NCBI GenBank assembly: GCA_012520645.1
Contig: JAAYNV010000028.1
Location: forward strand, 1 to 64,000
Length of the DNA stretch: 64,000 nucleotides
Origin: Clostridiales bacterium
GTDB taxonomy: Bacteria; Bacillota; Clostridia; Lachnospirales; Lachnospiraceae
Reading direction: 5' to 3'
Shown here: positions 8,393 through 21,500 of the stretch, piece after piece
Position numbering within the stretch: position 1 is the first letter of the stretch
How the letters are laid out: each line of letters begins with the position of its first letter
The notes under the pieces: model-generated
Told to the model about the DNA's origin: nothing
Database searches by the model: none
What the model saw: the letters and a program-made list of their open reading frames with translations, nothing else
Translations under genes and position numbers: made by a program

Positions 8393-8762
8393 ACAAATTT
8401 ACCACGATAAAAGGAACAGGTGATAGTCCAGACGACTTAATTGCTCCTGAATATCTTTTTCCCTTTTTTATACACAAATTCAAATAGTTATAAGATACTG
8501 GCAGATTTCCAATAACCTCTTGAGTACTGGACAAAACAACAGCCAGTCGCTTGTTAATTAACTGCATTGATAATTCAACTGATTGTCCAGTGGAAGGCAC
8601 ATCTTTATGATTCTGAAAATATTCTGATATAGCCACATCCTCCAATAGAATATTTTCAATAGCTAATGGACATTCATCGCCTCCATTATTTCCTCCATTA
8701 GCAATTGAACCAGCTCCACCACCACGATATGTTCCAAACATTCCATTACCAGAAGACCCCAT
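8385..8762 (-). CDS. Small protein with Gly-rich N-terminal tail (MGSSGNG...) and compact C-terminal domain
   Basis: ATG 8760-8762 with GGAGG RBS; overlaps downstream gene by 8 nt; first gene of the operon. Confidence 0.75.
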   Translation of the reverse strand: MGSSGNGMFGTYRGGGAGSIANGGNNGGDECPLAIENILLEDVAISEYFQNHKDVPSTGQSVELSMQLINKRLAVVLSSTQEVIGNLPVSYNYLNLCIKKGKRYSGAIKSSGLSPVPFIVVNLYA

Positions 8763-8888
8763 AATATACCTCCGTAAAATAATATGATGCTTTCATTTTA
8801 CATCGTTTCAACTATTTTGAATAGTCGGAACATTTGGTCTATTCCTTTACAATCATAGTAATCAGGTTACAAATAGATTTGTAAAATT

Positions 8889-8910
8889 TTTTGGCACCGT
8901 TTTGGCACCG
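8889..8910. repeat. Perfect 11-bp tandem direct repeat TTTTGGCACCG x2, possible attachment/recombinase site
   Basis: 8889-8899 and 8900-8910 identical; located between the operon's upstream region and the tuf terminator. Confidence 0.7.
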
Positions 8911-8953
8911 CCAACCCTATTTTTCGCTATTCTTTTCACCTATTTCAAGACGC

Positions 8954-8985
8954 AAAAAGGGCTTCCCGATTTCTCGGAAAGCCCC
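8954..8985 (-). terminator. tuf terminator
   Basis: Minus: GGGCTTTCCGA-GAAA-TCGGGAAGCCC followed by TTTTT. Confidence 0.85.
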
Positions 8986-9019
8986 ATAAAATCTAGCTTT
9001 TTAGAGACACTATCAAAGA

Positions 9020-10207
9020 TTACTCGATGATAGTAGCAACACGGCCTGAACCTACAGTACGTCCACCTTCACGGATAGCGAATGTAAGACCCTGCTCCAT
9101 AGCGATCGGGTGAATCAGTTCGATTGTCATTTCTACGTTATCACCAGGCATGCACATTTCTGTACCAGCCGGTAACTCACAAACACCTGTTACGTCAGTT
9201 GTTCTGAAGTAGAACTGCGGTCTGTAGTTGTTGAAGAACGGAGTATGACGTCCACCTTCATCTTTTGTTAATACGTAAACCTGAGCTGTAAATTTCTTAT
9301 GGCATGTTACAGAACCCGGTTTAGCAAGAACCTGTCCTCTTTCGATATCTGTTCTGTTGATACCACGAAGCAGAGCACCGATGTTATCACCAGCCTGAGC
9401 CTCATCCAGCATCTTACGGAACATTTCGATACCTGTAACAACAATCTTTCTTGTTTCTTCCTTGATACCAACGATTTCAACTTCATCATTTAAGTGAAGT
9501 GTACCACGCTCTACTCTACCAGTTGCAACTGTACCACGACCTGTAATTGTGAATACATCCTCTACCGGCATTAAGAACGGCTTATCTGTATCACGCTGCG
9601 GATCCGGAATATGGGAATCTACTGCTTCCATAAGCTCCATGATCTTGTCGCCCCACTCGCTGCTCGGATCTTCCAGAGCCTTTAAAGCGGAACCTTTAAC
9701 AATCGGGCAGTCATTGAAATCATACTCAGCTAACTGCTCTGTGATTTCCATTTCTACTAACTCAAGTAATTCCGGATCATCAACCATATCGCACTTGTTC
9801 ATGAATACTACGATATACGGTACACCTACCTGACGGGACAGAAGGATGTGCTCCTTTGTCTGAGCCATAACACCGTCAGTAGCAGCAACAACGAGGATAG
9901 CACCATCCATCTGTGCAGCACCTGTGATCATGTTCTTTACATAGTCAGCATGGCCAGGGCAGTCAACGTGTGCATAATGTCTCTTGTCTGTCTCATACTC
10001 AATGTGAGAAGTAGAGATTGTGATTCCACGCTCTCTTTCTTCCGGAGCCTTGTCAATATTCTCGAAATCTGCAGCTGTGTTACCTGCAACTCTTGCAGAA
10101 AGTACTTTTGTGATAGCAGCTGTTAAAGTTGTTTTACCATGGTCTACGTGTCCGATGGTACCAATGTTACAATGTGGCTTGTTTCTTTCAAATTTAGCTT
10201 TAGCCAT
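9020..10207 (-). CDS. tuf: Elongation factor Tu
   Basis: [33 protein letters not shown]..., full length 395 aa. Confidence 0.99.
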   Translation of the reverse strand: MAKAKFERNKPHCNIGTIGHVDHGKTTLTAAITKVLSARVAGNTAADFENIDKAPEERERGITISTSHIEYETDKRHYAHVDCPGHADYVKNMITGAAQMDGAILVVAATDGVMAQTKEHILLSRQVGVPYIVVFMNKCDMVDDPELLELVEMEITEQLAEYDFNDCPIVKGSALKALEDPSSEWGDKIMELMEAVDSHIPDPQRDTDKPFLMPVEDVFTITGRGTVATGRVERGTLHLNDEVEIVGIKEETRKIVVTGIEMFRKMLDEAQAGDNIGALLRGINRTDIERGQVLAKPGSVTCHKKFTAQVYVLTKDEGGRHTPFFNNYRPQFYFRTTDVTGVCELPAGTEMCMPGDNVEMTIELIHPIAMEQGLTFAIREGGRTVGSGRVATIIE

Positions 10208-10356
10208 TATGATAGTCCTCCTTAAATTTGCGTAAACGCATTGTTTCTGATTTTATAGATTCTGAGCAATTCAATTTTGCTCGGCTATCTCTAATTATAT
10301 TAGAGACAGCCAAGTTTTTCAAGCATTATTTCACTTTTATTTTGTCTTAACAGTAC

Positions 10357-12474
10357 TTACTTCGCTTTTGCTGCTAATACTTTTTCCTGTACGTTCTTCG
10401 GAACCTGCTCATACTTTTCAAAGAACATGGAGTAGTTACCACGTCCCTGTGTCTTGGAACGTAAGTCTGTAGAATAACCAAACATTTCAGCAAGCGGTAC
10501 ATATGCTTTTACCATCTTGCCGCCGCCGATATCGTCCATACCTTCGATACGTCCGCGACGGGAGTTGATATCACCGATGACATCACCCATATATTCTTCC
10601 GGCATAGTAACCTCAACCTTCATAATCGGCTCAAGAAGTACCGGATTTGCCTTTGACATAGCATCCTTAAATGCTAAGGAACCTGCAATATGGAATGCCA
10701 TTTCGGAAGAGTCGACTTCATGGTAAGAACCATCGTATACATTTGCATGTACACCCAGTACCGGGAATCCACCCAGAACACCTGCTTTGGATGCTTCCTC
10801 AATACCTTCACCGACTGCCGGAATATATTCCTTCGGAATAGCACCACCGACAACAGTAGATTCGAATTTGAATGTCTCTTCGCCGTTCGGATCCATCGGC
10901 TCAAATTTAACTTTACAGTGACCGTACTGTCCACGACCACCGGACTGCTTTGCGTACTTGCTGTCAACATCAACAGCCTTGGTAAAGGTCTCCTTGTAAG
11001 CAACCTGCGGTGCACCTACGTTTGCCTCTACCTTGAATTCACGCAGAAGTCTGTCTACGATAATTTCAAGATGAAGCTCACCCATACCGGCGATGATTGT
11101 CTGACCTGTTTCATGATCGGTGTGCGCACGGAAGGTCGGATCTTCCTCTGCAAGCTTTGCAAGTGCCTCGCCCATCTTGCCCTGTCCAGCCTTAGTCTTC
11201 GGCTCGATTGCAAGCTCGATAACCGGCTCCGGGAACTCCATGGACTCAAGGATTACCGGATGCTGGTCATCGCATATGGTATCACCTGTTGCAGTAAACT
11301 TAAATCCAACTGCTGCTGCAATATCTCCGGAATAAACCTTGTCAAGTTCTGCTCTCTTGTTTGCATGCATCTGAAGAATACGTCCAACACGTTCCTTCTT
11401 ATCTTTTGTAGAGTTGTATACATAGGAACCGGAATTCATAGTACCGGAGTATACACGGAAGAATGCCAGCTTACCTACGAACGGGTCTGCCATGATCTTG
11501 AATGCCAGAGCGGAGAACGGTTCATCATCAGAAGAATGTCTCTCAACCTCATTGCCTTCCATATCCGTTCCCTTAATGGCCGGAATATCAAGCGGAGACG
11601 GCATAAACTCAATAATAGCATCCAGCAATTTCTGTACACCTTTATTTCTGTATGCAGTACCACAGCATACCGGAATAGCACGACAATCGCAGGTTGCCTT
11701 TCTAAGTGCAGCCTTCATATCATCTACAGAAGGTTCTTCTCCCTCCAGATACTGCATCATTAAGTCATCATCCAATTCGCAAACCTTTTCTACTAACTCA
11801 GTACGATAAAGCTCTGCATCATCCTGCATATCGCCAAGATCCTTGGTAACTGTAATGTCATCGCCCTTATCGTCATTGTAGATATAAGCCTGCATTTCAA
11901 ATAAATCAATAATTCCCTTGAAATCGTCTTCTTTTCCAATCGGAAGCTGAAGTACGATTGCATTTTTTCCTAATCTTGTACGAATCTGATCAACAGCTCC
12001 GTAAAAGTCTGCACCAAGGATGTCCATCTTGTTGATGAATGCCATTCTCGGTACGTTATAAGTGTCAGCCTGACGCCATACATTTTCTGACTGCGGTTCT
12101 ACACCGCCCTTAGCACAGAAAACACCTACTGCACCGTCAAGTACACGAAGAGAACGCTCAACCTCTACTGTGAAGTCAACGTGACCCGGTGTATCAATGA
12201 TATTGATACGATGCTCTAAAGCACCCGGTTTTGTCTTGCAATTCTCCTGTAATGTCCAGTGGCATGTAGTTGCGGCTGATGTGATTGTGATACCTCTTTC
12301 CTGCTCCTGCTCCATCCAGTCCATGGTAGCAGTACCTTCATGAGTATCACCAATCTTATAATTAACACCGGTATAATATAAGATACGCTCAGTTGTCGTA
12401 GTCTTACCTGCATCGATATGCGCCATAATACCAATGTTTCTGGTTCTCTCTAATGGATATTCTCTTCCAGCCAA
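10357..12474 (-). CDS. fusA: Elongation factor G
   Basis: [36 protein letters not shown]..., 705 aa; TTG start. Confidence 0.99.
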   Translation of the reverse strand: MAGREYPLERTRNIGIMAHIDAGKTTTTERILYYTGVNYKIGDTHEGTATMDWMEQEQERGITITSAATTCHWTLQENCKTKPGALEHRINIIDTPGHVDFTVEVERSLRVLDGAVGVFCAKGGVEPQSENVWRQADTYNVPRMAFINKMDILGADFYGAVDQIRTRLGKNAIVLQLPIGKEDDFKGIIDLFEMQAYIYNDDKGDDITVTKDLGDMQDDAELYRTELVEKVCELDDDLMMQYLEGEEPSVDDMKAALRKATCDCRAIPVCCGTAYRNKGVQKLLDAIIEFMPSPLDIPAIKGTDMEGNEVERHSSDDEPFSALAFKIMADPFVGKLAFFRVYSGTMNSGSYVYNSTKDKKERVGRILQMHANKRAELDKVYSGDIAAAVGFKFTATGDTICDDQHPVILESMEFPEPVIELAIEPKTKAGQGKMGEALAKLAEEDPTFRAHTDHETGQTIIAGMGELHLEIIVDRLLREFKVEANVGAPQVAYKETFTKAVDVDSKYAKQSGGRGQYGHCKVKFEPMDPNGEETFKFESTVVGGAIPKEYIPAVGEGIEEASKAGVLGGFPVLGVHANVYDGSYHEVDSSEMAFHIAGSLAFKDAMSKANPVLLEPIMKVEVTMPEEYMGDVIGDINSRRGRIEGMDDIGGGKMVKAYVPLAEMFGYSTDLRSKTQGRGNYSMFFEKYEQVPKNVQEKVLAAKAK

Positions 12475-12506
12475 GGTATTTCCTCCTTTTTAAACTACAT
12501 CGAAGA

Positions 12507-12542
12507 TTAGAAGCGATAGTGTGCGAACGCCGAGGTGTTCGC
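12507..12542 (-). pseudogene. Vestigial second copy of the rpsG 3' end
   Basis: Minus GCG TTC GCA CAC TAT CGC TTC TAA encodes AFAHYRF*, identical in peptide to the rpsG C-terminus (GCG TTC GCA CAT TAC AGA TTC TAA) with only synonymous differences. Confidence 0.6.
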
Positions 12543-12563
12543 GCACACAACGTATGCTCATTC

Positions 12564-13052
<489 letters not shown>

Positions 13053-13201
13053 TCATTTCGAAAAATAAATCATCGGTACTCACATGTTTCCATAATTTTG
13101 TGTTCGTGCGGTCTATCTGTTTATAAAATCCAGAATTCCAACACTAAATAAAATTAGTTCCGTTTGTGGTCCAAAGTTACGCGGCTGAAAATAATATCAG
13201 A

Positions 13202-13621
13202 TTATTTTGCAGCCTTCGGTCTCTTAGCGCCGTATTTGGAACGGGCCTGTTTTCTGTTAGCAACTCCTGCTGTATCAAGAGTACCTCTGATCACGTGGTA
13301 TCTTGTACCAGGTAAGTCCTTTACTCTTCCGCCTCTGATCAGAACAACGCTGTGTTCCTGTAAGTTGTGTCCTTCACCCGGAATATAGCTTGTTACTTCG
13401 ATTCCGTTAGACAGACGAACTCTGGCGATCTTTCTAAGAGCAGAGTTAGGCTTTTTCGGAGTAGCTGTCTTAACAGCGGTGCAGACACCTCTCTTCTGCG
13501 GTGCAGAAGCATCCGTAGACTTCTTTCTTAAGGAGTTCCATCCTTTCTGAAGTGCCGGAGCTGTTGATTCCTTTACAGATGTCTGACGTCCTTTTCTAAC
13601 TAACTGGTTAAATGTTGGCAT
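13202..13621 (-). CDS. rpsL: 30S ribosomal protein S12
   Basis: [13 protein letters not shown]...[55 protein letters not shown]. Confidence 0.99.
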   Translation of the reverse strand: MPTFNQLVRKGRQTSVKESTAPALQKGWNSLRKKSTDASAPQKRGVCTAVKTATPKKPNSALRKIARVRLSNGIEVTSYIPGEGHNLQEHSVVLIRGGRVKDLPGTRYHVIRGTLDTAGVANRKQARSKYGAKRPKAAK

Positions 13622-13761
13622 TCTGTTTCACCTCTTTCTTGAATTAAAATGTTATTGCATCAAAAATGGTGCGATTGTCACGCACACTAGATTAGTATAC
13701 TTGCCATTTTTCCCCTTGTCAATACGTTTTTCAAGAACTTTACAGATTTCAATGGAACAAT

Positions 13762-14727
13762 TTATATTTCATTTTGTTCTGTTTCTTCATATAATATACT
13801 CTCTATAATATAACGGGGTCTCTTTTTGGTTTCACTGTATATTTTCCCGATATATTCCCCAATGATTCCCAGACACAAAAGCTGTATGCCCCCCACCATC
13901 CAGATGGATACCATTAAAGAGGTCCAGCCTACGATTGTCTCTCCCATAAACTTACGGACAAGGGAATAGATTAACATTGCCATACTGATCAGAAACATCA
14001 GCGCTCCCGCATGAATAATCATACGCATCGGTTTCACACTGAAGGAAGAAATTCCGTCAAAGGCAAATGACAGCATCTTTTTTAACGGATACTTACTCTC
14101 TCCTGCAAACCTCTCATGTCGCTCATACTCCACAATCGCCGTATGATAACCGATCTGTGGTACAATACCGCGCAGAAAAAGATTGACCTCTTCAAACTCT
14201 TCCAGACCGTCCATGGCACGTTTACTCATCAGCCTGTAGTCTGCATGGTTAAATACAAGATCTACCCCCAGCGTCTTCATCACATGATAAAAACCTTCTG
14301 CCGTAAAACGCTTAAAAAATGTATCCGTTTTCCGCGAAGAACGGACACCGTACACGATATCATTTCCTTTTTCAAACTCGTCAATAAATTTTTCGATTAC
14401 GCCCACATCATCCTGCAAATCCGCATCCAGGGAAATTGCCGCATCCGCATACTTTTTAGCAGTCATAAGTCCCGCCAAAAGAGCATTTTGATGTCCTCTG
14501 TTTCTGGAGAGGTTGATTCCTGTATAAATACCGTCCTGCTCATGCAGCTTTTGTATGATTTCCCATGTATGATCTTTGGAACCGTCATTGACCATGGCAA
14601 TCTTACTGTCCTTTGCAATTTTTTCCCGCTGCATCAGATCTATCATGATTTCCCTAAGCTGCCTCGCTGTCTCCGGCAATACCTGCTCCTCATTATAACA
14701 GGGCAGCACCAACCAAATTGTCTTCAT
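13762..14727 (-). CDS. GT2 family glycosyltransferase (GtrB/DPM1-like, two C-terminal TM helices)
   Basis: LVLPCYNEEQVLPETARQL..., AAISLDADLQDDVGVI, C-terminal TM pair and GEYIGKIYSETKKRPRYII. Confidence 0.9.
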   Translation of the reverse strand: MKTIWLVLPCYNEEQVLPETARQLREIMIDLMQREKIAKDSKIAMVNDGSKDHTWEIIQKLHEQDGIYTGINLSRNRGHQNALLAGLMTAKKYADAAISLDADLQDDVGVIEKFIDEFEKGNDIVYGVRSSRKTDTFFKRFTAEGFYHVMKTLGVDLVFNHADYRLMSKRAMDGLEEFEEVNLFLRGIVPQIGYHTAIVEYERHERFAGESKYPLKKMLSFAFDGISSFSVKPMRMIIHAGALMFLISMAMLIYSLVRKFMGETIVGWTSLMVSIWMVGGIQLLCLGIIGEYIGKIYSETKKRPRYIIESILYEETEQNEI

Positions 14728-14835
14728 AATTACATTCCATACCTTTCTTCAGACAGCAGACCGTCTCCTATCCGTAAACGCTGCTCTTTCAGAAAAGGAC
14801 AGAAACAAACGCTTCTGCCCTTTTTCATAATCTGC

Positions 14836-17800
14836 TTATTCTTCTGTCAGTACAGCTTCCTCTGCCTCTTCGGACATTTCTACTGCTTCTTCCATCTCTT
14901 CATCAGACATCTCGGTCAGTCCTTCTGTCAGATCATTTTCTTCCTCAGAAGGTTCCACATCCTCAAAAGAAATTTCATCCTCCATGGATAAGTTCAACAG
15001 ATTGTCATCGGTATCCAGTTTTACACTTCTGTAACGCTTCATACCGGTACCTGCCGGAATCAGCTTACCAATGATAACGTTCTCCTTCAGACCAATGAGC
15101 GGATCAACCTTACCTTTGATTGCAGCTTCTGTCAGAACCTTCGTAGTCTCCTGGAAGGAAGCTGCGGATAAGAAGGAATTCGTTGCAAGGGCTGCCTTGG
15201 TAATACCAAGCATAACCTGCTTGCCTTCTGCCGGCTCTTTACCTTCTGCAATGAGCTTCTCATTCATTTCCTCATAATCCAGTACATCCACCAGAGTGCC
15301 CGGTAAGTAATCGGCATCTCCATTGTTCTCAATACGGATCTTCTTTAACATCTGGCGAACGATCACCTCGATATGCTTATCGCTGATATCAACACCCTGC
15401 AGACGATATACGCGCTGTACCTCGCGAAGCATGTAATCCTGTACAGCACGCACACCCTTGATCTTTAACAGATCATGCGGGTTCACGCTACCTTCTGTCA
15501 GTTCATCTCCGGCATCCAGTACGGCACCGTCCATAACCTTAATACGGGAACCATACGGAATCAGATAAGTCTTTGCTTCTCCGGTTTCATTGTTTGTAAT
15601 GACAATCTCACGTTTCTTCTTGGTATCCTTGATGCTTGCCACACCACCGAACTCTGCAATGATTGCAAGTCCTTTCGGCTTTCTTGCCTCGAAAAGCTCC
15701 TCAACACGCGGAAGACCCTGTGTGATATCGTCACCGGCTACACCACCGGTATGGAAAGTACGCATCGTCAGCTGTGTACCCGGTTCACCGATCGACTGTG
15801 CCGCGATGATTCCGACTGCCTCTCCGACCTGTACGGCTTCACCAGTTGCCATGTTGGCACCGTAGCACTTTGCACAGATACCATTGTGGCAGCGGCAGCT
15901 TAAGATCGTACGGATTTTAACTGCCTCGATCGGCTCACCATTCTTGTCTACACCGGTCTTTAATACTCTGTCTACGCGGCTCGGTGTGATCATATGATTC
16001 TTCTTTACAATCACGTTGCCGTCTCTGTCCAGAATATCTTCACAGGCATATCTGCCCTGAATTCTGTCATGCAGGCTTTCAATGGTCTCTTTTCCGTCCA
16101 TGAATGCCTTAACTACCATACCCGGAATTTCATCTCTTCCTTCGGAACAGTCCACTTCACGGATAATCAATTCCTGCGATACGTCAACCATACGTCTGGT
16201 CAGGTAACCGGAGTCCGCTGTACGCAGAGCCGTGTCGGACAGACCTTTACGTGCACCATGTGCAGACATGAAGTATTCCAGTACGTCCAGACCTTCACGG
16301 AAGTTGGACTTGATCGGCAGCTCGATGGTACGTCCGGTTGTGTCCGCCATCAGACCACGCATACCGGCTAACTGCTTAATCTGCTGGTTACTACCACGGG
16401 CACCGGAATCCGCCATCATGAAGATGTTGTTGTATTTATCCAGACCTGCAAGCAGCACATCTGTCAGTTCCTTATCAGTCTCATTCCATGTCTCTACAAC
16501 TGCACGGTAACGTTCTTCCTCCGTAATCAGACCACGTCTGAAGTTCTGGGAAATCTTATCTACCGTAGCCTGTGCCTCGTCAAGCATCTGCTGCTTCTGT
16601 TCCGGCACGGTCATATCGGAAATGGATACGGTCATGGCTGCTCTTGTAGAGTACTTGTATCCGGTCGCTTTGATCAGGTCAAGTACCTCCGCTGTTGTGG
16701 AAGCACCGTGTGTATTGATGACCTTTTCCAGAATCTGCTTTAACTGCTTCTTTCCGACATGGAAGTCTACTTCCAGCTTTAAGAAGTTTTCTGGATTGCT
16801 GCGGTCTACAAAGCCAAGATCCTGCGGCAGAATCTCATTGAACAGGAAACGTCCCAGTGTGGATTCCACATTGCCTGTGATCTCCTCACCGTCTGCATTC
16901 TTCTTCGTCATTCTGACGGTGATTCTGGAATGCAGGGTAATCACCTTATTTTCATAAGCAAGAATGGCTTCATTCACACTCTTAAAGAACTTTCCTTCGC
17001 CCTTTGCTCCCGGTCTTTCCTGTGTCAGATAGTAAATACCAAGTACCATATCCTGTGAAGGAACGGCAACCGGTCCACCGTCGGACGGCTTTAAGAGATT
17101 GTTCGGAGAGAGCAGTAAGAAACGGCACTCTGCCTGCGCCTCTACAGAAAGCGGAAGGTGTACAGCCATCTGGTCACCATCGAAATCGGCATTAAACGCA
17201 GTACATACAAGCGGATGAAGCTTGATTGCCTTACCCTCTACCAGAATCGGCTCGAATGCCTGAATACCAAGTCTGTGCAGTGTGGGGGCACGGTTTAACA
17301 TAACCGGATGCTCCTTAATAACTTCCTCAAGCACATCCCATACCTGAGTATCCAGTCTCTCCACTAATTTCTTTGCATTTTTAATATTCTGGGAAATGCC
17401 GCGGCTGACTAATTCCTTCATCACAAAAGGCTTAAACAGCTCGATCGCCATTTCCTTCGGAAGACCACACTGGTAAATCTTCAGTTCCGGTCCCACGACG
17501 ATAACGGAACGTCCGGAGTAGTCAACACGCTTACCAAGTAAGTTCTGACGGAAACGTCCGGATTTACCCTTTAACATATCAGACAGGGATTTCAGTGCCC
17601 GGTTGCCCGGTCCTGTAACCGGTCTTCCTCTTCTTCCGTTGTCAATCAGGGCATCCACTGCTTCCTGCAGCATTCTCTTTTCATTTCTGACAATAATGTC
17701 AGGTGCACCCAGCTCCAACAGTCTCTTCAGACGGTTGTTGCGGTTGATGATTCTTCTATATAAGTCATTCAGGTCAGACGTAGCAAAGCGTCCACCGTCT

Positions 17801-18552
17801 AACTGTACCATCGGTCTTAAATCCGGCGGAATGACCGGAACCACATCCATGATCATCCATTCCGGTTTGTTTCCGGACTCACGAAAGGCTTCTACAACCT
17901 CCAGTCTCTTGATGATTCTGGCACGCTTCTGTCCGGAGGAATCCTTTAATCCGGTCTTTAACTCAACTGCTTCCGCCTCCAGATCGATTGCCTGAAGCAG
18001 TTCCTTGATCGCCTCGGCACCCATACCGACACGGAACTTGCTTCCCCAGTTCTCTCTTGCATCCTGATATTCCTTCTCAGACAGTACCTGCTTATACTGA
18101 AGATCTGTCTCTCCGGCATCCAGTACGATGTAGGAAGCAAAATAAAGTACCTTTTCCAATACCCTTGGGGAGAGATCCAGGATCAGACCCATACGGGACG
18201 GAATACCTTTAAAATACCAGATATGGGATACCGGAGCCGCCAGCTCGATATGACCCATACGCTCACGGCGCACGCTTGCCTTTGTAACCTCGACACCGCA
18301 CCGGTCACAGACAACACCCTTATATCTGATTTTTTTGTATTTACCGCAATGACATTCCCAGTCCTTGCTTGGTCCGAAGATCTTCTCACAGAACAGACCG
18401 TCCTTTTCCGGCTTTAAGGTTCTGTAGTTGATCGTCTCCGGCTTTAACACCTCGCCTCTGGACCATTCCCGGATCTTCTCCGGGGATGCCAATCCAATCT
18501 TGATGGCATCAAATGTCATCGGCTGATAGGTTTCGTTTTTATTTTCTGACAT
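14836..18552 (-). CDS. rpoC: DNA-directed RNA polymerase subunit beta'
   Basis: [12 protein letters not shown] catalytic motif; 1238 aa. Confidence 0.99.
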   Translation of the reverse strand: MSENKNETYQPMTFDAIKIGLASPEKIREWSRGEVLKPETINYRTLKPEKDGLFCEKIFGPSKDWECHCGKYKKIRYKGVVCDRCGVEVTKASVRRERMGHIELAAPVSHIWYFKGIPSRMGLILDLSPRVLEKVLYFASYIVLDAGETDLQYKQVLSEKEYQDARENWGSKFRVGMGAEAIKELLQAIDLEAEAVELKTGLKDSSGQKRARIIKRLEVVEAFRESGNKPEWMIMDVVPVIPPDLRPMVQLDGGRFATSDLNDLYRRIINRNNRLKRLLELGAPDIIVRNEKRMLQEAVDALIDNGRRGRPVTGPGNRALKSLSDMLKGKSGRFRQNLLGKRVDYSGRSVIVVGPELKIYQCGLPKEMAIELFKPFVMKELVSRGISQNIKNAKKLVERLDTQVWDVLEEVIKEHPVMLNRAPTLHRLGIQAFEPILVEGKAIKLHPLVCTAFNADFDGDQMAVHLPLSVEAQAECRFLLLSPNNLLKPSDGGPVAVPSQDMVLGIYYLTQERPGAKGEGKFFKSVNEAILAYENKVITLHSRITVRMTKKNADGEEITGNVESTLGRFLFNEILPQDLGFVDRSNPENFLKLEVDFHVGKKQLKQILEKVINTHGASTTAEVLDLIKATGYKYSTRAAMTVSISDMTVPEQKQQMLDEAQATVDKISQNFRRGLITEEERYRAVVETWNETDKELTDVLLAGLDKYNNIFMMADSGARGSNQQIKQLAGMRGLMADTTGRTIELPIKSNFREGLDVLEYFMSAHGARKGLSDTALRTADSGYLTRRMVDVSQELIIREVDCSEGRDEIPGMVVKAFMDGKETIESLHDRIQGRYACEDILDRDGNVIVKKNHMITPSRVDRVLKTGVDKNGEPIEAVKIRTILSCRCHNGICAKCYGANMATGEAVQVGEAVGIIAAQSIGEPGTQLTMRTFHTGGVAGDDITQGLPRVEELFEARKPKGLAIIAEFGGVASIKDTKKKREIVITNNETGEAKTYLIPYGSRIKVMDGAVLDAGDELTEGSVNPHDLLKIKGVRAVQDYMLREVQRVYRLQGVDISDKHIEVIVRQMLKKIRIENNGDADYLPGTLVDVLDYEEMNEKLIAEGKEPAEGKQVMLGITKAALATNSFLSAASFQETTKVLTEAAIKGKVDPLIGLKENVIIGKLIPAGTGMKRYRSVKLDTDDNLLNLSMEDEISFEDVEPSEEENDLTEGLTEMSDEEMEEAVEMSEEAEEAVLTEE

Positions 18553-18582
18553 TTATGGCACTCCTTCCAAATTACGTTTCTG

Positions 18583-21500
18583 TTACACTTCATCAAAGGA
18601 CTCTTCGAAGTCTGCATCTGCCATATCATCGGCAAAATCCTCTTCCACTTCGTCTTCACTGCTTACCAGCTCACCGCTGTTTTCGTCAAACTCCTGCTTC
18701 TGATAGCCAAAAGAGCCGAGTGATTCGTTCTCGTAATTATTGTAATCACGGGAATCGCCTTCGATTTCGTAACGGTAATCTGCCTCTCCATAATCAATGG
18801 TTTCCATGATTTCCACTTCGGTATTGTCCTCACGAAGCACTCTGACATCGAGTCCAAGGGACTGTAATTCCTTCAGGAGTACCTTGAAGGATTCCGGAAT
18901 ACCCGGCTCCGGTATATTGTCGCCCTTGATAATTGCTTCGTAGGTCTTGACACGTCCTACCACGTCATCGGACTTCACAGTCAGGATTTCCTGTAAGGTA
19001 TAGGATGCACCGTATGCTTCCAGTGCCCAAACCTCCATTTCTCCGAAACGCTGTCCACCGAACTGTGCCTTACCGCCTAACGGCTGCTGTGTTACAAGAG
19101 AGTAAGGACCAGTGGAACGTGCATGGATCTTATCATCTACCAGATGATGCAGCTTTAAGTAATGCATGTGTCCGATTGTTACCGGGCTGTCAAAATACTC
19201 ACCGGTACGTCCATCGCGCAGTCTTACCTTACCGTCTCTGGAAATCGGAACACCCTTCCAGAGCTTTCTGTGATCTCTGTTCTTATATAAATATTCCATA
19301 ACCTCCGGGAGCAGTTCTTCCTTATGCTTCTTCTCAAACTCTTCCCATTCAAGGTTAACATAATCATTCGCCAGATCGAGGGTATCCATAATGTCCACCT
19401 CGTTTGCACCATCAAATACCGGTGTGGCTACATTGAAGCCAAGTGCCTTGGCTGCCAGGGAAAGGTGGATCTCAAGTACCTGTCCGATGTTCATACGGGA
19501 CGGCACACCAAGCGGATTCAACACGATGTCAAGCGGACGTCCGTTTGGCAGATACGGCATATCCTCTACCGGAAGCACACAGGAAACGACACCCTTGTTA
19601 CCGTGACGACCGGCCATCTTATCACCAATGGAAATCTTTCTCTTCTGTGCAATATAAATACGCACTGCCTGATTGACTCCCGGCGGCAGCTCGTCGCCGT
19701 TTTCTCTTGTGAACACCTTGGCATCCACAACAATACCATACTCACCGTGCGGTACCTTTAAGGAAGTATCACGCACCTCTCTTGCTTTCTCACCAAAGAT
19801 AGCACGAAGCAGTCTTTCTTCTGCGGTAAGCTCGGTCTCTCCCTTCGGCGTTACCTTTCCGACCAGAATATCACCGGCACGTACTTCGGCACCGATGCGG
19901 ATGATTCCTCTGTCATCCAGATCCTTTAACGCATCGTCACCGACACCCGGTACATCTCTTGTGATTTCTTCCGGTCCCAGCTTCGTATCACGGGACTCTG
20001 CTTCATATTCTTCAATGTGTACGGATGTGTAAACGTCATCCTGTACCAGTCTTTCACTTAATAGTACGGCATCTTCGTAATTGTAGCCTTCCCAGGTCAT
20101 GAATCCGATTAACGGGTTCTTACCCAGTGCCAGCTCGCCGTTCTGTGTGGACGGTCCGTCTGCGATTACCTGTCCTGCTTCCACATGATCGCTCTTGAAT
20201 ACGATTGGCTTCTGGTTGTAGCAGTTGGACTGGTTGCTTCGGGAGAACTTCGTCAAATGGTATTCTTCCCTTTCTCCGTCATCATAAGTCATACGGATTG
20301 TATTGGAAGATACATGATCAATCGTACCAGACTTCTTTGCCACCACGCAGACACCGGAGTCAACGGCTGCCTTCGGCTCCATACCGGTTCCGACTGCTGG
20401 AGCCTCTGTGATTAAAAGCGGTACCGCCTGACGCTGCATGTTGGATCCCATCAGCGCACGGTTTGCATCGTCATTTTCCAGGAACGGAATCAATGCTGTT
20501 GCTACGGAGAATACCATCTTCGGAGACACGTCCATGTAATCGAACATAGACTTCGGATACTCCTGCGTCTCCTCACGGTAACGACCGGAAACGGAACTCT
20601 TTACAAAGTGACCTTCCGCATCCAGCGCTTCATTCGCCTGTGCTACATGATAATTATCTTCTTCATCCGCCGTCATGTATACAACCTCATCGGTTACACG
20701 CGGGTTCTGCGGATCGGATTTATCAATTTTACGGTACGGCGCCTCAACAAAACCGTACTCATTGATTCTTGCATAGGATGCCAGAGAGTTGATCAGACCG
20801 GTGTTCGGACCTTCCGGGGTCTCAATCGGACACATTCTTCCATAGTGGGAATAATGTACGTCACGGACCTCAAATCCCGCACGGTCTCTGGACAGACCAC
20901 CCGGTCCAAGTGCGGATAAACGTCTCTTGTGGGTCAGCTCGCCAAGCGGGTTATTCTGATCCATAAACTGGGACAGCTGGGAGGAACCGAAAAATTCCTT
21001 CACGGCAGCCTGTACCGGTTTAATATTAATCAGTACCTGCGGGGAGATTTCCTCTGCATCATGTGTGGTCATTCTTTCACGGACAACTCTTTCCAGTCTG
21101 GACAGACCGATACGGTACTGGTTCTGTAACAGCTCTCCTACTGCACGGATACGTCTGTTGCCAAGGCGATCGATATCGTCATCATTTCCAAGACCATACT
21201 CCAGATGAATGTTATAGTTAATGGAAGCTAAAATATCTTCTTTTGTAATATGTTTCGGAATCAGTTCATGGATGTTCTTCTTGATCGCATCCGCAAGTTC
21301 CTCCGGATCTCCTGCATGTTCTTCCAGAATCTGCGCAAGCACCGGATAATAAACGGCTTCTGTTACCCCCAGTTCCTTCGGGTCACAGTCCACAAAGTTT
21401 GTAATATCCACCATCAGGTTGGAAAGAACCTTGACATTTCTCTCCTCTGTCTGGATATATACGAACGGAACGGCTGCATTCTGAATTGCATCTGCAAGCT

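Noticed and set aside
5760-8762. Calling the operon type IV CBASS
   Set aside because: QueC- and OGG-like genes are present but no CD-NTase, TGT-like gene or recognizable CBASS effector is found in the window.
5760-8762. Calling the operon Qat (QatABCD)
   Set aside because: A QueC-like gene and a Gly-N-terminal small protein are present, but no QatA-type ATPase or TatD nuclease is present.
10690-11763. 357-aa plus-strand ORF opposite fusA and other long antisense ORFs in rpoB/rpoC/tuf
   Set aside because: They lie entirely antisense to highly conserved genes and lack recognizable domains or RBS context; codon-bias shadow ORFs.
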